Origin: a virus
Length of the DNA: 64,000 bases
Reading direction: 5' to 3' (one strand)
IMG/VR virus record: IMGVR_UViG_3300009503_001360
Location: 1 to 64,000 of that record
How positions within the stretch are numbered: position 1 is the first letter of the stretch; every line of letters begins with the position of its first letter. The notes under the pieces are model-generated. The model saw only the letters and a list, made by a program, of their open reading frames with translations, was not told the origin of the DNA and made no database searches. Below are positions 50,390 to 59,345 of this stretch, one piece after another. A program made the position numbers and the translations under genes.

Positions 50390-50902
50390 ATGAGTGTTAG
50401 AATCTATTGGACACCAAACTCCGAGCCCGACATCAGCAAATACAACATCTATCGCCAGGACATAAAAACTGGCGAAATTACCAGAATTGATGAAGTTATG
50501 CATCCAACTTGCGAGTATATTGATACGAATGGCTCGAGTGATTATCGATATTTCGTCAGTGCTGTCGATGAAGCCGGCAATGAAAGCCCGCTTGCTGGTC
50601 CAGTTCGTCTTCCTCCTGACAATACAACTTGTCAGATTTATGATAGCTTTAAGATGCCATCTGGGAGTCCAGCTTCGGGAAGAACAATTCTTTTTAAGAT
50701 CATTTCTTTGCCCTATAATTATGCCGGGAGCTGCTGGAGCGGTCAAGTCATAACTTGCGTAACTGACTCTGATGGGAATCTAGAAGTGTTTTTGCCACGG
50801 GGAGCGAAAGTTCAAGTTACTTCTAGCGAGTTTGGTTTTTCTTCTATAATAACAATTCCAGATGCTGCGACTAGTCGACTAGCCGATTTGTTAGGGAGCT
50901 AG
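50390..50902 (+). CDS. Fibronectin type III domain protein
   Basis: 170 residues. The first 75 form an Fn3 domain (VRIYWTPNSEPDISKYNIYR, ITRIDEV, YRYFVSAVDEAGNES). The remaining 95 form a beta domain, with GQVITCVTDSDGNLEVFLPRG, like a carboxypeptidase-regulatory or phage adhesion fold. Fn3 modules often decorate virions and help weak surface binding. GGAG lies upstream of the ATG. It follows the Pro-rich tail of the propeller-like gene, and the two may act together. Confidence 0.7.
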   Translation: MSVRIYWTPNSEPDISKYNIYRQDIKTGEITRIDEVMHPTCEYIDTNGSSDYRYFVSAVDEAGNESPLAGPVRLPPDNTTCQIYDSFKMPSGSPASGRTILFKIISLPYNYAGSCWSGQVITCVTDSDGNLEVFLPRGAKVQVTSSEFGFSSIITIPDAATSRLADLLGS

Positions 50903-50928
50903 TTGAGAGAGAGAGGAATCAGCTACAA

Positions 50929-51198
50929 ATGCTCTCAGAAGCAATTTATTCGGGGATGTTAGGAGCTACAGAGCTCGTTAAGTTCTATCAAAAAGCTAAC
51001 GAAGCAGAAATTAAAGAGTTTGAAGAACTTCTTTTTAAGAAGAAAGATGTCAAGGGCGCTCTTTCAATAGTTCAAAAGACTTTGAAGCTCTCTGACAGAG
51101 ACATCGAGACTTGGCTTGCATCGATGAAAGTAGCAGAGCGTCTAGAGAACATAAGAACGAAGCTCCGGATGATTTCGGAGAGGAAGAAGTCTCAATGA
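50929..51198 (+). CDS. Hypothetical small helical protein
   Basis: 89 residues, helical and charged (ELVKFYQKANEAEIKEFEEL), with a basic end. GAGAGAGAGG lies upstream of the ATG. It overlaps the next gene by ATGA. Unknown. Confidence 0.5.
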   Translation: MLSEAIYSGMLGATELVKFYQKANEAEIKEFEELLFKKKDVKGALSIVQKTLKLSDRDIETWLASMKVAERLENIRTKLRMISERKKSQ

Positions 51199-51563
51199 AG
51201 ACTCTTTTATCTGAAACTCGAGTTATTTTGAAAGATCCTGACAAAAATGAGTCGATTTTTTGTTTTAGCAATACGGAGTCAATAAGCACTACAGGAGAGA
51301 CTCGATACGAATCTTTCGTCGAAACGCTAGCTACTGGAGAGACTAGATCACACGAGTTTTCTTTTCCGATCAGAAGAATTTACCTCAAAACTACTCAGCC
51401 TCTAAAAATTGAGATCGGTCAAGAGGGCACTCCAGATGATGTAATTTATGTGAGCTCTAGTCTTTTGATCTCTCTGCAAGAACCCTCGAGATATCTAGTT
51501 TCGATAACTAATCAATCTGCAAGCCAAACAGCAACGGTCGAGGTCTTAGTTTCAGAAAACTAA
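51195..51563 (+). CDS. Hypothetical beta-rich protein, last gene of the structural block
   Basis: 122 residues from ATG 51195, which overlaps the preceding TGA and follows GGAGAGG (51178-51184). A longer frame from 51111 would lie within the upstream gene. Beta-rich, Thr/Ser/Glu-rich, no motif recognised. Followed by the largest non-coding gap of the window. Confidence 0.55.
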   Translation: MKTLLSETRVILKDPDKNESIFCFSNTESISTTGETRYESFVETLATGETRSHEFSFPIRRIYLKTTQPLKIEIGQEGTPDDVIYVSSSLLISLQEPSRYLVSITNQSASQTATVEVLVSEN

Positions 51564-51845
51564 TGCCCGTCTCTCCCGCTCTCTCTAGAGCGCTCTCTTA
51601 GGGAAAGCCTTAGAAGCCACGTTTCTGCATTTAGCCCTAGATAAACCCTTATCTCCCTCTAGAAATCCCTATGAGCTTTTTCGAGGTCGAAAAAAGTGCT
51701 GATTTTCTAAGGAGATTTCGAGCCCATTTTTGGCCGAAATCCAGAAAATCCCCCTTTTATTGCGGATTTTCGGATTCTCGGAAATCTGGGTTTTCTCCCC
51801 CTCTCGAAGGGAGTTTGCGAAAAGCTATTTTAATCAAAAGGAGTT
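51564..51845 (+). promoter_or_regulatory. 282-base non-coding structured leader between structural and replication blocks
   Basis: No credible gene. It begins with a CTCT-rich stretch containing TAGAGCGCTCTCTTAG (51586-51601). The stem TTTTTCG/CGAAAAA (51677-51683 with 51688-51694) follows. Next come two mutually exclusive hairpins: CCGAAATCC (51734-51742) with GGATTTTCGG (51764-51773), or GATTTTC (51765-51771) with GGAAATC (51780-51786). A third stem is CTCCC (51795-51799) with GGGAG (51809-51813). AAAAGGAG precedes the downstream ATG. Competing stems in a leader suggest a regulated 5' UTR. No consensus promoter was found. Confidence 0.45.
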
Positions 51846-52727
51846 ATGATGAGACTTCAAGACACTTGGACTTATGAAGAACTTTTGAAAGAAGATCAAA
51901 AAGAAGAAGCTCTCATAAACGAGAGAGCGAAGTCTAGACCAGCTGCTCTCTCAGAGTGGAGGTTAGAAAGATTCGACTCTTTACTAAATCTAATAGTTTC
52001 AGATCCACAAGCAAGATCTTTAGGCGTTGCTTTGATCCCTCTTCCAAACGAATACCCCTACCCTTGGGTTAAAAGACCAGTTCATTTTATCTTAAAAAGG
52101 ATCAAAAATCCTACTCTGATGAATTCTCCAGTAGCAAAATTGATAACTGACAAATCTCAGCCACCTTGCTTGGGCGCTCTGAAATATGGGTTCCCAAAAG
52201 CTAACGTCCCTCCCCATCTTGGAGACCTGTGTCCAATCTGTGAGATTGATCCCGTGCCATTTACTCTATATCATTTCTTAGCAGTCAAGCTTCAGTGGAT
52301 AGATGTTTCAGGAAAGCTCACTGTCTCTCCAGCGGGAGATCCTTTCTTAGCGTCGCTCAATACACCCGAAAAAAGCAAATTACTCCGATCTGGGCAGTTT
52401 ATTTCGCCTGAGACTAACCAGACTCATCCGGTAGCATTTTTCTCTTCTAGCATCAACGTCCCTCAAGCTTTAAACTGGAGTCAGGGAATTTCTTTCAAAG
52501 CAATAAGCCCCGCAGCAGAGTTGAGAGCTCAAGTTCTATCTAGTATTGAAGTACTTCGAGCTAAAGATCCTGCTTCGTTGATGAGGTCGATTCTTTTTGG
52601 GCCTTTTAGAGATCTGCTTTATTCTCCTAACTTCTACCAAGAAGTCGCGATTTTCTACGCTCAAGCAGCTAGAGCGTTTTTAGCGCAAGAACCACAGAAT
52701 GGAGCTCAACTCCAAACAGCAGTCTAA
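51846..52727 (+). CDS. Zinc-binding protein, possible gp32-like single-stranded DNA-binding protein
   Basis: 293 residues. PPCLGALKYGF then HLGDLCPICEI gives a Cys-His-Cys-Cys set (about residues 104-127), like the zinc site of T4 gp32 (HGDYDSCPVC). This is followed by beta segments of an OB-like core (TLYHFLAVKLQWIDVSGK). The gene opens the replication block directly before the UvsX-like recombinase, where an SSB would be expected. The C-terminus is not acidic, unlike gp32, and overall similarity is too low to be certain. The ATG follows AAAAGGAG and the structured leader. Confidence 0.5.
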   Translation: MMRLQDTWTYEELLKEDQKEEALINERAKSRPAALSEWRLERFDSLLNLIVSDPQARSLGVALIPLPNEYPYPWVKRPVHFILKRIKNPTLMNSPVAKLITDKSQPPCLGALKYGFPKANVPPHLGDLCPICEIDPVPFTLYHFLAVKLQWIDVSGKLTVSPAGDPFLASLNTPEKSKLLRSGQFISPETNQTHPVAFFSSSINVPQALNWSQGISFKAISPAAELRAQVLSSIEVLRAKDPASLMRSILFGPFRDLLYSPNFYQEVAIFYAQAARAFLAQEPQNGAQLQTAV

Positions 52728-52743
52728 TAGGAGACACTAGCTT

Positions 52744-53766
52744 ATGTTTTCACCAATAGAGCAAGCTTCAGAAGGAAATCTTATTCCTACAGGGATTACT
52801 CTGCTCGATTATCTTCTTAATGGAGGGTTAAGAAGCGGAGCGTTTCAAGTCTTCTCTGGATTCCCTGGTGGTGGGAAGTCTACGCTCGCCGCAAATTTGA
52901 TATCTGCAGTTATAAAAGCTAAGCAAGTTCCACTCTTTATAGATTCAGAATGCTCGATGAGCAAAGATCGGCTAGAAGCTTTAGGAAAGAGCAAAGACAT
53001 CTGGATCCTGAAACCAACTTCATTAGAAGAAGTTTTAGAGGCGATCATTATCATTTTGATGACTAGCAGAAAAAGAAGAAAGCCGGAAGAGGCTCTAGAA
53101 AAGCTCGGGCTCCCTAAAGAAATCTTTGAATCGCCTATTGTTATCATCTGGGATTCAATAGCAGCAAGCCCTTTATCTCTTGAGCTAGAAGCTTTAGAGA
53201 ATGTTTTTTCAGCGAAGAAACCAGAGTTTAATAGAAAATTAGTCCCTGTGGGACTGAATGCTCAAGTCATGTCGATCGCGTTAAGAAACTTGGTTCCTCT
53301 CATGGATCAAGAGCCAAGGGTAACACTGATAGCTACTAATCAATATAGAGGAAAACTTGACTTGGATATGTACTCTCCTCTCCCGAAGTCTTTCTATGGA
53401 GAAAGAGGAGAGATGCCAGGAGGATATGCTGTAAAACACTGGGCTTATCAGCTCTTGGAATTGTCAAGTCTCAAAAGAGAAGAAGACGGTCAGTGGGTTG
53501 ATTTACGAGTACTGAAGAACAAACATGGGCCTCTCAGGAGAGGAAAAATCTTTTTCGATTATGAAAGAGGATTTGAAGACATCGCTTCTTTTACTCGCCC
53601 GGCTTTCAAGCTCATAGGAACTCCCAGGATCCCATTCGAAGGGAAAAACTATCTGAGAAGCGAACTAGTAGAGCTCTTTAGACAAGCTCCAGAAGCTTTT
53701 GAAACATTCAAAAATTCTATCTTACAAACTCATTCTTTACAAGATCTATTAGACGTCGGAATCTAA
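52744..53766 (+). CDS. RecA/UvsX-type recombinase
   Basis: Strand-exchange ATPase for recombination-dependent replication and repair. 340 residues. ITLLDYLLNGGLRSGAFQ leads into Walker A GFPGGGKST (about 39-47). FIDSE supplies the catalytic acid. Walker B is VIIWDSIAA, and LIATNQYRGK matches the RecA/UvsX L2-side motif. A conserved Gly-rich loop (EMPGGYAVKHWA) is as in UvsX. GGAG lies upstream of the ATG. Confidence 0.9.
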   Translation: MFSPIEQASEGNLIPTGITLLDYLLNGGLRSGAFQVFSGFPGGGKSTLAANLISAVIKAKQVPLFIDSECSMSKDRLEALGKSKDIWILKPTSLEEVLEAIIIILMTSRKRRKPEEALEKLGLPKEIFESPIVIIWDSIAASPLSLELEALENVFSAKKPEFNRKLVPVGLNAQVMSIALRNLVPLMDQEPRVTLIATNQYRGKLDLDMYSPLPKSFYGERGEMPGGYAVKHWAYQLLELSSLKREEDGQWVDLRVLKNKHGPLRRGKIFFDYERGFEDIASFTRPAFKLIGTPRIPFEGKNYLRSELVELFRQAPEAFETFKNSILQTHSLQDLLDVGI

Positions 53767-53768
53767 AT

Positions 53769-54500
53769 GTGTTTAGAGTCCGAAGAACTACTCTCAAGCA
53801 GCTTTTTTCGAAAAAAGCTCAGTCTTCTCACGAAGACGAAACTATTTTAGATACTCCGCTAGAAGTTTTGTTAAGGGATCGAGCTCTTTTAGAGAGAGCG
53901 TTGAGAGCTGCTCTGCTTCAAGACGGATTTGCTAAGAGCGAGCTCATCTGGGCTTGGTTAGAACAAACTTCAAAAAGAATCAAAGTCACTCGAGGGTATC
54001 TACGTCGAGAGGACCGAGAAGAGATAGTATCAGAAGCTTTTTTCGCAATTATCAATTCAAAAGCAAGATACGACCCTTCTCAAAAGCCTTCTTCTTGGCT
54101 GATCAAGATCTTTCAGAATACGACTCGAAATTACTTGAAAAGAGCTTATTATACAGACTTGAAATTAACTGATCATGAGTCAGAGTCTTCATCATCTCGA
54201 AATGAGAGACGACGAGTCTCAACGGTCTTTTTAATTAACCAGATCATAGCTGCTCTAAAAAAGCACCGAGTTCAGACTGCTCTAGATCAAATGCCAGCAG
54301 AAAAAGTTCTAAAGATTTATGATCTTGTTGAAAAAGCTCTTTTTGACGATCCGGGAGATTTTCAGCTTGATGTGACGAAGACCTACTCTGGAGAAGCTAT
54401 TTTAGATAGAGTGCTCAGAGTGCTAGCAGAGAAAACGAAAGACGACACTTTTTTGATAGTAGATCGAAAGGAGCTCTTAAAATGGATTCGGAAAAAGTAG
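53769..54500 (+). CDS. Sigma factor-like protein (sigma-70 region 2)
   Basis: 243 residues. YLRREDREEIVSEAFFAI, a DPSQKPSSWLIKIFQNT segment and RNYLKRAY (about 77-125) match region 2 of sigma-70/ECF factors, which binds core polymerase and the -10 element. A clear region 4 was not recognised in the C-terminal half. This is comparable in idea to T4 gp55, a minimal phage sigma for late promoters. GTG start. It overlaps the exonuclease gene by 19 bases. No consensus late promoters were found to test it. Confidence 0.68.
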   Translation: MFRVRRTTLKQLFSKKAQSSHEDETILDTPLEVLLRDRALLERALRAALLQDGFAKSELIWAWLEQTSKRIKVTRGYLRREDREEIVSEAFFAIINSKARYDPSQKPSSWLIKIFQNTTRNYLKRAYYTDLKLTDHESESSSSRNERRRVSTVFLINQIIAALKKHRVQTALDQMPAEKVLKIYDLVEKALFDDPGDFQLDVTKTYSGEAILDRVLRVLAEKTKDDTFLIVDRKELLKWIRKK

Positions 54501-55582
54501 TTATCTGGGATTTTGGTGATTTTTATACTCGAGCATTAACTACTAGTCAATCTCTTGCTTCCGAATATTTTTTATGGAATTCGATGCGAAGACTCCTGGG
54601 ACTCGGGATCTCCTTGACTCGAGGAGCTCCAGCAGTTTGGATATTAGCTTTAGATTCTCCAGATCCGGACTATTGGAGAACAAAAGTCTATCCTGACTAC
54701 AAAAAAGGAAGATCTCTAGCTCGACAGAAGCTCGTTCAGAAGCTTGCTGATAATTTAAAAGCTATGGGTTACGAGATAGATACTCTCGAAAAGCTCATAA
54801 GCCAGCATCGAGAAACTGCTTGTAAAGTCTTTCGAGAATGCGGAGGCTATGTGATATCTCAACCAAAGCTTGAAGCTGATGATATAATTTCTTTAGCTCT
54901 TGAGAAGCTCTTAAGCCAGGGTTTTGAATCTATCTCTATAGTTGCTGGAGACAGCGATCTTCTACAGCTTCTGACCAGAAAAGACAAAGATATTTCGTAC
55001 TTGAGACTAGCACCATTTGGGTCTGGAGTTTGGTATAGATCAAAAAACACCGAGCAGCTCTATGCTCAGCTTGGGCAGCTTCTAACAAAAAAAGTCGGAG
55101 TAAATTTCAGCCCGGCAGTTATTCCAGTATGGAAAGCAACCGTCGGAGATCCATCAGACAACATCCCTGGCGTAAAGGGAATTGGACCGAAATTTTTCTA
55201 CGAAGTAATGAAAACCTCGGGAGATGAATTTCTTAAAATGAGTGCTAAAGAAGCTTTTTCTCATCTTCAAGCGCTAGCTACGAAAAATGTAGTTTCTACT
55301 AAATTCAAATCTAAGCTCAAAGCTCTTCAAGAGTTCCCGGAAGCTTCTTGGATTCTATTTTATAATATAGTGAATTTGAGGCCAGATCATCTCAGAGCTA
55401 TGAGCTCTGAGGCTCGCAGCTTAGTTCTCCCAACTTTCTCGCCAGATTCTAAAATAGCAGAGAGAGCGAAGGAAAAACTTCTCCAGCTCAGAGAGCAAAA
55501 GATTTCTGCTGAGCTTGATCGATTCTCACTCCGAGAGCTGGAGATCCAAGAAGCTAATTCACCAGTTGTTGACTTGATTTAA
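54482..55582 (+). CDS. 5'-3' exonuclease / flap endonuclease (RNase H-type)
   Basis: 366 residues with PIN-like FEN domain. VVIWDFGDFYTRAL supplies the first Asp. ILALDSPDPDYWRTKVYPDYK and KLEADDIISLAL give further ligands. SIVAGDSDLLQLL and ATVGDPSDNIPGVKGIGPK form the helix-hairpin-helix (H3TH) that grips duplex DNA. It removes RNA primers and flaps. In cellular Pol I this activity is fused to the polymerase, but here it is separate from the polymerase at 29970. Confidence 0.9.
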   Translation: MDSEKVVIWDFGDFYTRALTTSQSLASEYFLWNSMRRLLGLGISLTRGAPAVWILALDSPDPDYWRTKVYPDYKKGRSLARQKLVQKLADNLKAMGYEIDTLEKLISQHRETACKVFRECGGYVISQPKLEADDIISLALEKLLSQGFESISIVAGDSDLLQLLTRKDKDISYLRLAPFGSGVWYRSKNTEQLYAQLGQLLTKKVGVNFSPAVIPVWKATVGDPSDNIPGVKGIGPKFFYEVMKTSGDEFLKMSAKEAFSHLQALATKNVVSTKFKSKLKALQEFPEASWILFYNIVNLRPDHLRAMSSEARSLVLPTFSPDSKIAERAKEKLLQLREQKISAELDRFSLRELEIQEANSPVVDLI

Positions 55583-55587
55583 TTCTG

Positions 55588-56607
55588 ATGCTACTAGACT
55601 TCATCAAATCTAGAGTAGAATTCAGAGAGAGCGTAAAAGATCTCAATATTAGATGTCCGTTCTGCGACCCTGAGCAAGTCAGAGACTTCCATCTGGGGAT
55701 CAGGAAAGCTGACGGAGTATGGCATTGTTTCCGATGCGGGCGGAGTGGGAGATCTTTAAGAAGCCTAGAGCGCGCTTTAGGAAGGTTCTCGGCAAATACT
55801 ACTAAAAAGCTCTCGATTATAAAGAAAAATCAGCTCTCAGTTTACGACGGGCTCTCTGTTTATTCAGACTCGACTTTTGATAAAGAAGCGATTCGTCGAC
55901 TGACAGCTTTCTTTAGTTCTAAAAATTATCGTCCGGAGTATATTCCCTGGGCTCTTGAGACTGCTGAGTCTTTATTTAGAATACAAAGTATTGCTCTTAC
56001 TCCGATTAGATTAGAGAAGTTCAAAATATTTGAGAATCGTTTAGTCTTCTGGTCAAGAGATAAGCTTTGGGGGACAGGAAGAACTCTAGACTCAGCTTCT
56101 CCCAAATTTTTAACAGCATATCATCCGCAGAGCAAGAGAGAAGATCGAATCTTTGAGATCGGCTCGCTGCAGTCAGCTCAGAGAGTATTTGCCACTGAAG
56201 GCCCTTTAGATGCTTTCGTCTTTTATACTTTAGCTAAAAAATTCTATCCAGACCAGACTTCAAATATTGGAGTAGTTTCTCCCGGAGGAGTAGGAGCTCT
56301 ATTCAAGTTGATAGAGTCTCTGAGTAAAGAAAAAACTCTGACATTAGTTTTAGATACAGATCTCAAATTCTCTACTTACAAAAAACTCTTGAGTCTCAAG
56401 CATCACTTTTTTATCTCGTTAGTTCTTTTTAAGACTCGATTTTTTCAGAAAGGGAAAGATTTACAAGACTTAACTCGAGTTGAATTAAAAGAAGCTAAAG
56501 AAGTTATAGGCAAGATCTTAGATCTCAAGCTGAGCGCTGAAGTTCGTCCTATTTCTTATATAAAGAATATTTCTGCGTTCTGGAAGGAGCTTTATGAACA
56601 ATCGTAA
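55588..56607 (+). CDS. DNA primase (DnaG-type, zinc finger plus TOPRIM)
   Basis: 339 residues. CHC2-type zinc finger CPFC (Cys23, Cys26), then CFRCGRSG (Cys47, Cys50). TOPRIM domain with FATEGPLDAFVFYTL (Glu of motif I) and LVLDTDLKF (DxD). It makes RNA primers for lagging-strand synthesis with the DnaB-like helicase at 57965. It overlaps the RusA gene by 14 bases. Confidence 0.9.
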   Translation: MLLDFIKSRVEFRESVKDLNIRCPFCDPEQVRDFHLGIRKADGVWHCFRCGRSGRSLRSLERALGRFSANTTKKLSIIKKNQLSVYDGLSVYSDSTFDKEAIRRLTAFFSSKNYRPEYIPWALETAESLFRIQSIALTPIRLEKFKIFENRLVFWSRDKLWGTGRTLDSASPKFLTAYHPQSKREDRIFEIGSLQSAQRVFATEGPLDAFVFYTLAKKFYPDQTSNIGVVSPGGVGALFKLIESLSKEKTLTLVLDTDLKFSTYKKLLSLKHHFFISLVLFKTRFFQKGKDLQDLTRVELKEAKEVIGKILDLKLSAEVRPISYIKNISAFWKELYEQS

Positions 56608-57220
56608 AACTAAGAAGAAGCCGAGCAAGCAGCTCGCAGTCTATGTTTTGAGCGCAAAAGAGCTAGAGCCCAAAAAAGCTTACAAGCTTGAGATCTTTAC
56701 ACCGAAGATCCCTTCTGTCAATGTCAGGTTAATCCCGATTAGAAGCGGAAAGCGTTGGGCGCTTCATCCTGTCTACCGGACTATGAAAGAAGCTTTTAAG
56801 CAAGCTATAATGAAGCTTGATCTCCCTACTTATAGCCCTCAAGACTTTACTAGCTTGTGGCACTTCAGAGTATATATTGCATGCTTCTATAAAGATCAGC
56901 GCGCTCTCCGACGAGATCCCGACAATTTCTTAAAAATAATTCAAGATGGCGTCTGCGTTTCGCTACTCCAAAAGCTCTTTCAGACGGGCGATGATAAGAA
57001 TCTGAGAAATCTCGCTCTCACTTTAGAAGAGTTTCCTCTGATTAAAGATGACACTAGCTTAAATCAAGCAATTGATTCAATAAAGTCGGACTTGCCTTCT
57101 TCTTTTGAAGAAGAAGATCAGCTCAGAGCGCACTTAATCGCTCGAATTCAGGCTTCTTCAAAACAAGAAAAGCTTTTGGGGGCTTACTTAAATCTCGCTT
57201 TAGTTGCTATAAGGAGATAA
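56594..57220 (+). CDS. RusA-family Holliday junction resolvase
   Basis: 208 residues with a basic start. RRDPDNFLKIIQDG (Asp108, Asp110) and the later TGDDKNL (about Asp134-135) are the acidic residues of RusA, which resolves four-way junctions. An insertion and C-terminal helical extension make it longer than RusA (120). Good fit with UvsX and gp46/47-type recombination and with branch removal before packaging. GAAGG lies upstream of the ATG. Confidence 0.8.
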   Translation: MNNRKTKKKPSKQLAVYVLSAKELEPKKAYKLEIFTPKIPSVNVRLIPIRSGKRWALHPVYRTMKEAFKQAIMKLDLPTYSPQDFTSLWHFRVYIACFYKDQRALRRDPDNFLKIIQDGVCVSLLQKLFQTGDDKNLRNLALTLEEFPLIKDDTSLNQAIDSIKSDLPSSFEEEDQLRAHLIARIQASSKQEKLLGAYLNLALVAIRR

Positions 57221-57222
57221 CT

Positions 57223-57945
57223 ATGGGAAGAATCGTAGCAATTTCTGGACCTGCTGGGGTAGGGAAATCTTCTATCTTGAAAAGAGTCTCTGAAGCTCCC
57301 GAGATGGGGAAAGTTCTTGTCATCGATGAAGCGATAAGAGAAGTCTTCCAAAACTATCAGTCAGAGAAAGTAAAGTCAGTGAGTGATTTGTTAGATTCCA
57401 GTCTAGAAGGGAGTCTCTTATATCTGAGTCTTTCAGCAGAGTTAGCAGAGAGGATCTATTCTAAGCTTAAAGAAGCTGACGAAAGGAGATTAGAGTACGA
57501 TCTTATCTTATGTGATCGACACCCTCTAGATATTCTGATGTTTTTAGTTTTTAATGCCGGGAAGATCACTGCGCCAGTCGGAGTAGCTTATTTATCTTCT
57601 TTGACTCAGAAGATTGTAAAAGCTTCGGCTTTCATCGATCATATAATTTATGCTGAATTTCCCAGAAAGCTCTTATTAGAGATTTCTAAATATGAAGCTT
57701 CAGCTGAGAAGCCAGAGTGGCTCAAGAGCGTTTTAGAAGATTCTTTCAGATATTCAGAACTCTTGACAGTTTGGGGGATTCTGAGACAGACAGCTACTTG
57801 GATCGGAGTCTATCGTCTGGTTTCCAATCAAGTAAAAGCTCCGGTTTCTTTTGTTAGAAGCCAGACTAGGGAAGATCTCATAGAGAAGATTCTAAATCTC
57901 CTGAGCTCGATAAAAACTGGAGAGTACTACAAAGAGTCATCTTAA
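57223..57945 (+). CDS. P-loop nucleoside/nucleotide kinase-like protein
   Basis: 240 residues. Walker A GPAGVGKSS (9-17), VIDEAIRE after the first helix, ILCDRHPLDILMF (DRH motif near residue 98) as in deoxynucleoside and thymidylate kinases and NadR-like ATPases, and a helical lid region. The substrate could be a nucleoside, a nucleotide or a modified base. In hypermodified-DNA phages a P-loop kinase phosphorylates 5-hydroxymethyl-dU in DNA. This assignment would be speculative. GGAG upstream, TAACT ATG junction. Confidence 0.7.
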   Translation: MGRIVAISGPAGVGKSSILKRVSEAPEMGKVLVIDEAIREVFQNYQSEKVKSVSDLLDSSLEGSLLYLSLSAELAERIYSKLKEADERRLEYDLILCDRHPLDILMFLVFNAGKITAPVGVAYLSSLTQKIVKASAFIDHIIYAEFPRKLLLEISKYEASAEKPEWLKSVLEDSFRYSELLTVWGILRQTATWIGVYRLVSNQVKAPVSFVRSQTREDLIEKILNLLSSIKTGEYYKESS

Positions 57946-57964
57946 CAATTAGGAGAATTCTAAT

Positions 57965-59314
57965 ATGCTCCAAGTGCAACAGAAAAATGATGCTTTAGAT
58001 TTGATAAAGAGCACGCTACGTCTTTTGATTAGTTTAGATCCGAATAATCCTGAGAGCTGGGAGCTAGTGAGGCTTCTCATCTTAGGGCAGAAATATTTTT
58101 ATGCTGTAGATGAAAAGCTCCCTTCAGGTTTATCTTGGGGAGAAATCTTGGGAGAGAGTATCAAGTTCTTCTCTCAAAGCATCAAACAATCTAAAGAGCT
58201 CATCACGCCCGGAGTAGATGTAGAGATGCTCCTCAAGAAGTTGGGAATTTTGGATGAGATCAATCAGTTAGAGCTGCCAGAGCTCAAAAGGACGATCGCT
58301 AGAGTTCGATATTACATTCAGAGCGAACAAGTCAAAGAAGCAGCTTCATCTATAGTGCAAGCGACTATGGACACAGAGTTTCCGTTGGAGAAAGTCAAAC
58401 AGACATTAGATTTATTGCAAACTTCTTTGAAGCTAACTTACGAGCCAGAAATAAGAGAGATCTCTCTGGGCTCAGTTAAAGAGACTGATCCTGTGTGGGA
58501 ATCAGAAACTAAGTTTGAGAGCCCTATACCCGATCTAATAAATTATTTTGGAACAAGACGATTCTACATCATCGCTGGAACTTGGGGAGAGGGAAAATCT
58601 TTCTTTGCATCTAATTTAGGATATTTTTTCGCCAAGCAGAATCATCGAGTTCTGCACTTGACTCTAGAGATCCCTTTGCAAGAAGTAGTTATTCGATATC
58701 TAGCTCTGGCTACAGGCGCTGAACTCGATGAAGTCGCATCTTGGCCTAAAGAAAAAGTTATCTCAACCCTGAATTCTCTCCAGGGAATAGGGTGTCTTTC
58801 GATCGTCGACGCAGCTGGGATAGATGTCGCTTGGCTTAAGTCGTACTTAGCAGCACGCCGATTTGATATTGTTTTAATTGACTATCTAGATCTAGTTTCT
58901 CCAGATACGACGTCTCTTGGGGGCGGGAGCTTATTTAGAGATTATGCAAAGATCGCTGCAGATCTTTATAATTTAGCTAAAGAAGAAAAGATCTGCTTAA
59001 TCGCGACTTCTCAATTAAATCGAGCAGCAGCTCTAACTCCGGATCCAACTGGAGCGAATCTTTCAAGATCAATAGGAAAAGCTGAAGCTGCAGATGGAAT
59101 CATCATCTTAAAACAGGTCTCTTCCAATGGAATGAATTATCTTAAACTCTATACTGATAAGCTCAGATATTGGAAAAGAGGCCAAACAGTATACGTTCCG
59201 ATCGACTTCTCTAGAGGACGCATAATGTTTTCTAAAGCAGTAAAACTAGTCGACTCAGCTCTATTGAAGAAGAGCTCAGACTCGGAAGTCTTAGCAGAGA
59301 CCAAGCTTCTTTAA
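57965..59314 (+). CDS. Replicative helicase, DnaB-like (gp41 type)
   Basis: 449 residues. A helical N-terminal domain (1-180) is followed by the RecA-like motor: Walker A GTWGEGKSF (about 205-213), LHLTLEIPLQEV, Walker B VLIDYLDLVSP, and LIATSQLNRAA (sensor/H4). Unwinds the fork as a hexamer with the primase encoded upstream. AGGAG lies upstream of the ATG. Confidence 0.92.
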   Translation: MLQVQQKNDALDLIKSTLRLLISLDPNNPESWELVRLLILGQKYFYAVDEKLPSGLSWGEILGESIKFFSQSIKQSKELITPGVDVEMLLKKLGILDEINQLELPELKRTIARVRYYIQSEQVKEAASSIVQATMDTEFPLEKVKQTLDLLQTSLKLTYEPEIREISLGSVKETDPVWESETKFESPIPDLINYFGTRRFYIIAGTWGEGKSFFASNLGYFFAKQNHRVLHLTLEIPLQEVVIRYLALATGAELDEVASWPKEKVISTLNSLQGIGCLSIVDAAGIDVAWLKSYLAARRFDIVLIDYLDLVSPDTTSLGGGSLFRDYAKIAADLYNLAKEEKICLIATSQLNRAAALTPDPTGANLSRSIGKAEAADGIIILKQVSSNGMNYLKLYTDKLRYWKRGQTVYVPIDFSRGRIMFSKAVKLVDSALLKKSSDSEVLAETKLL

Positions 59315-59345
59315 GAGAGGAGAGACGAAAGCTGAGAGTTCACCG

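Noticed and set aside
51671-51877. 68-codon frame in the non-coding leader
   Set aside because: It has no ribosome site, odd composition, spans several hairpins and overlaps the start of the next gene. Better explained as non-coding leader.
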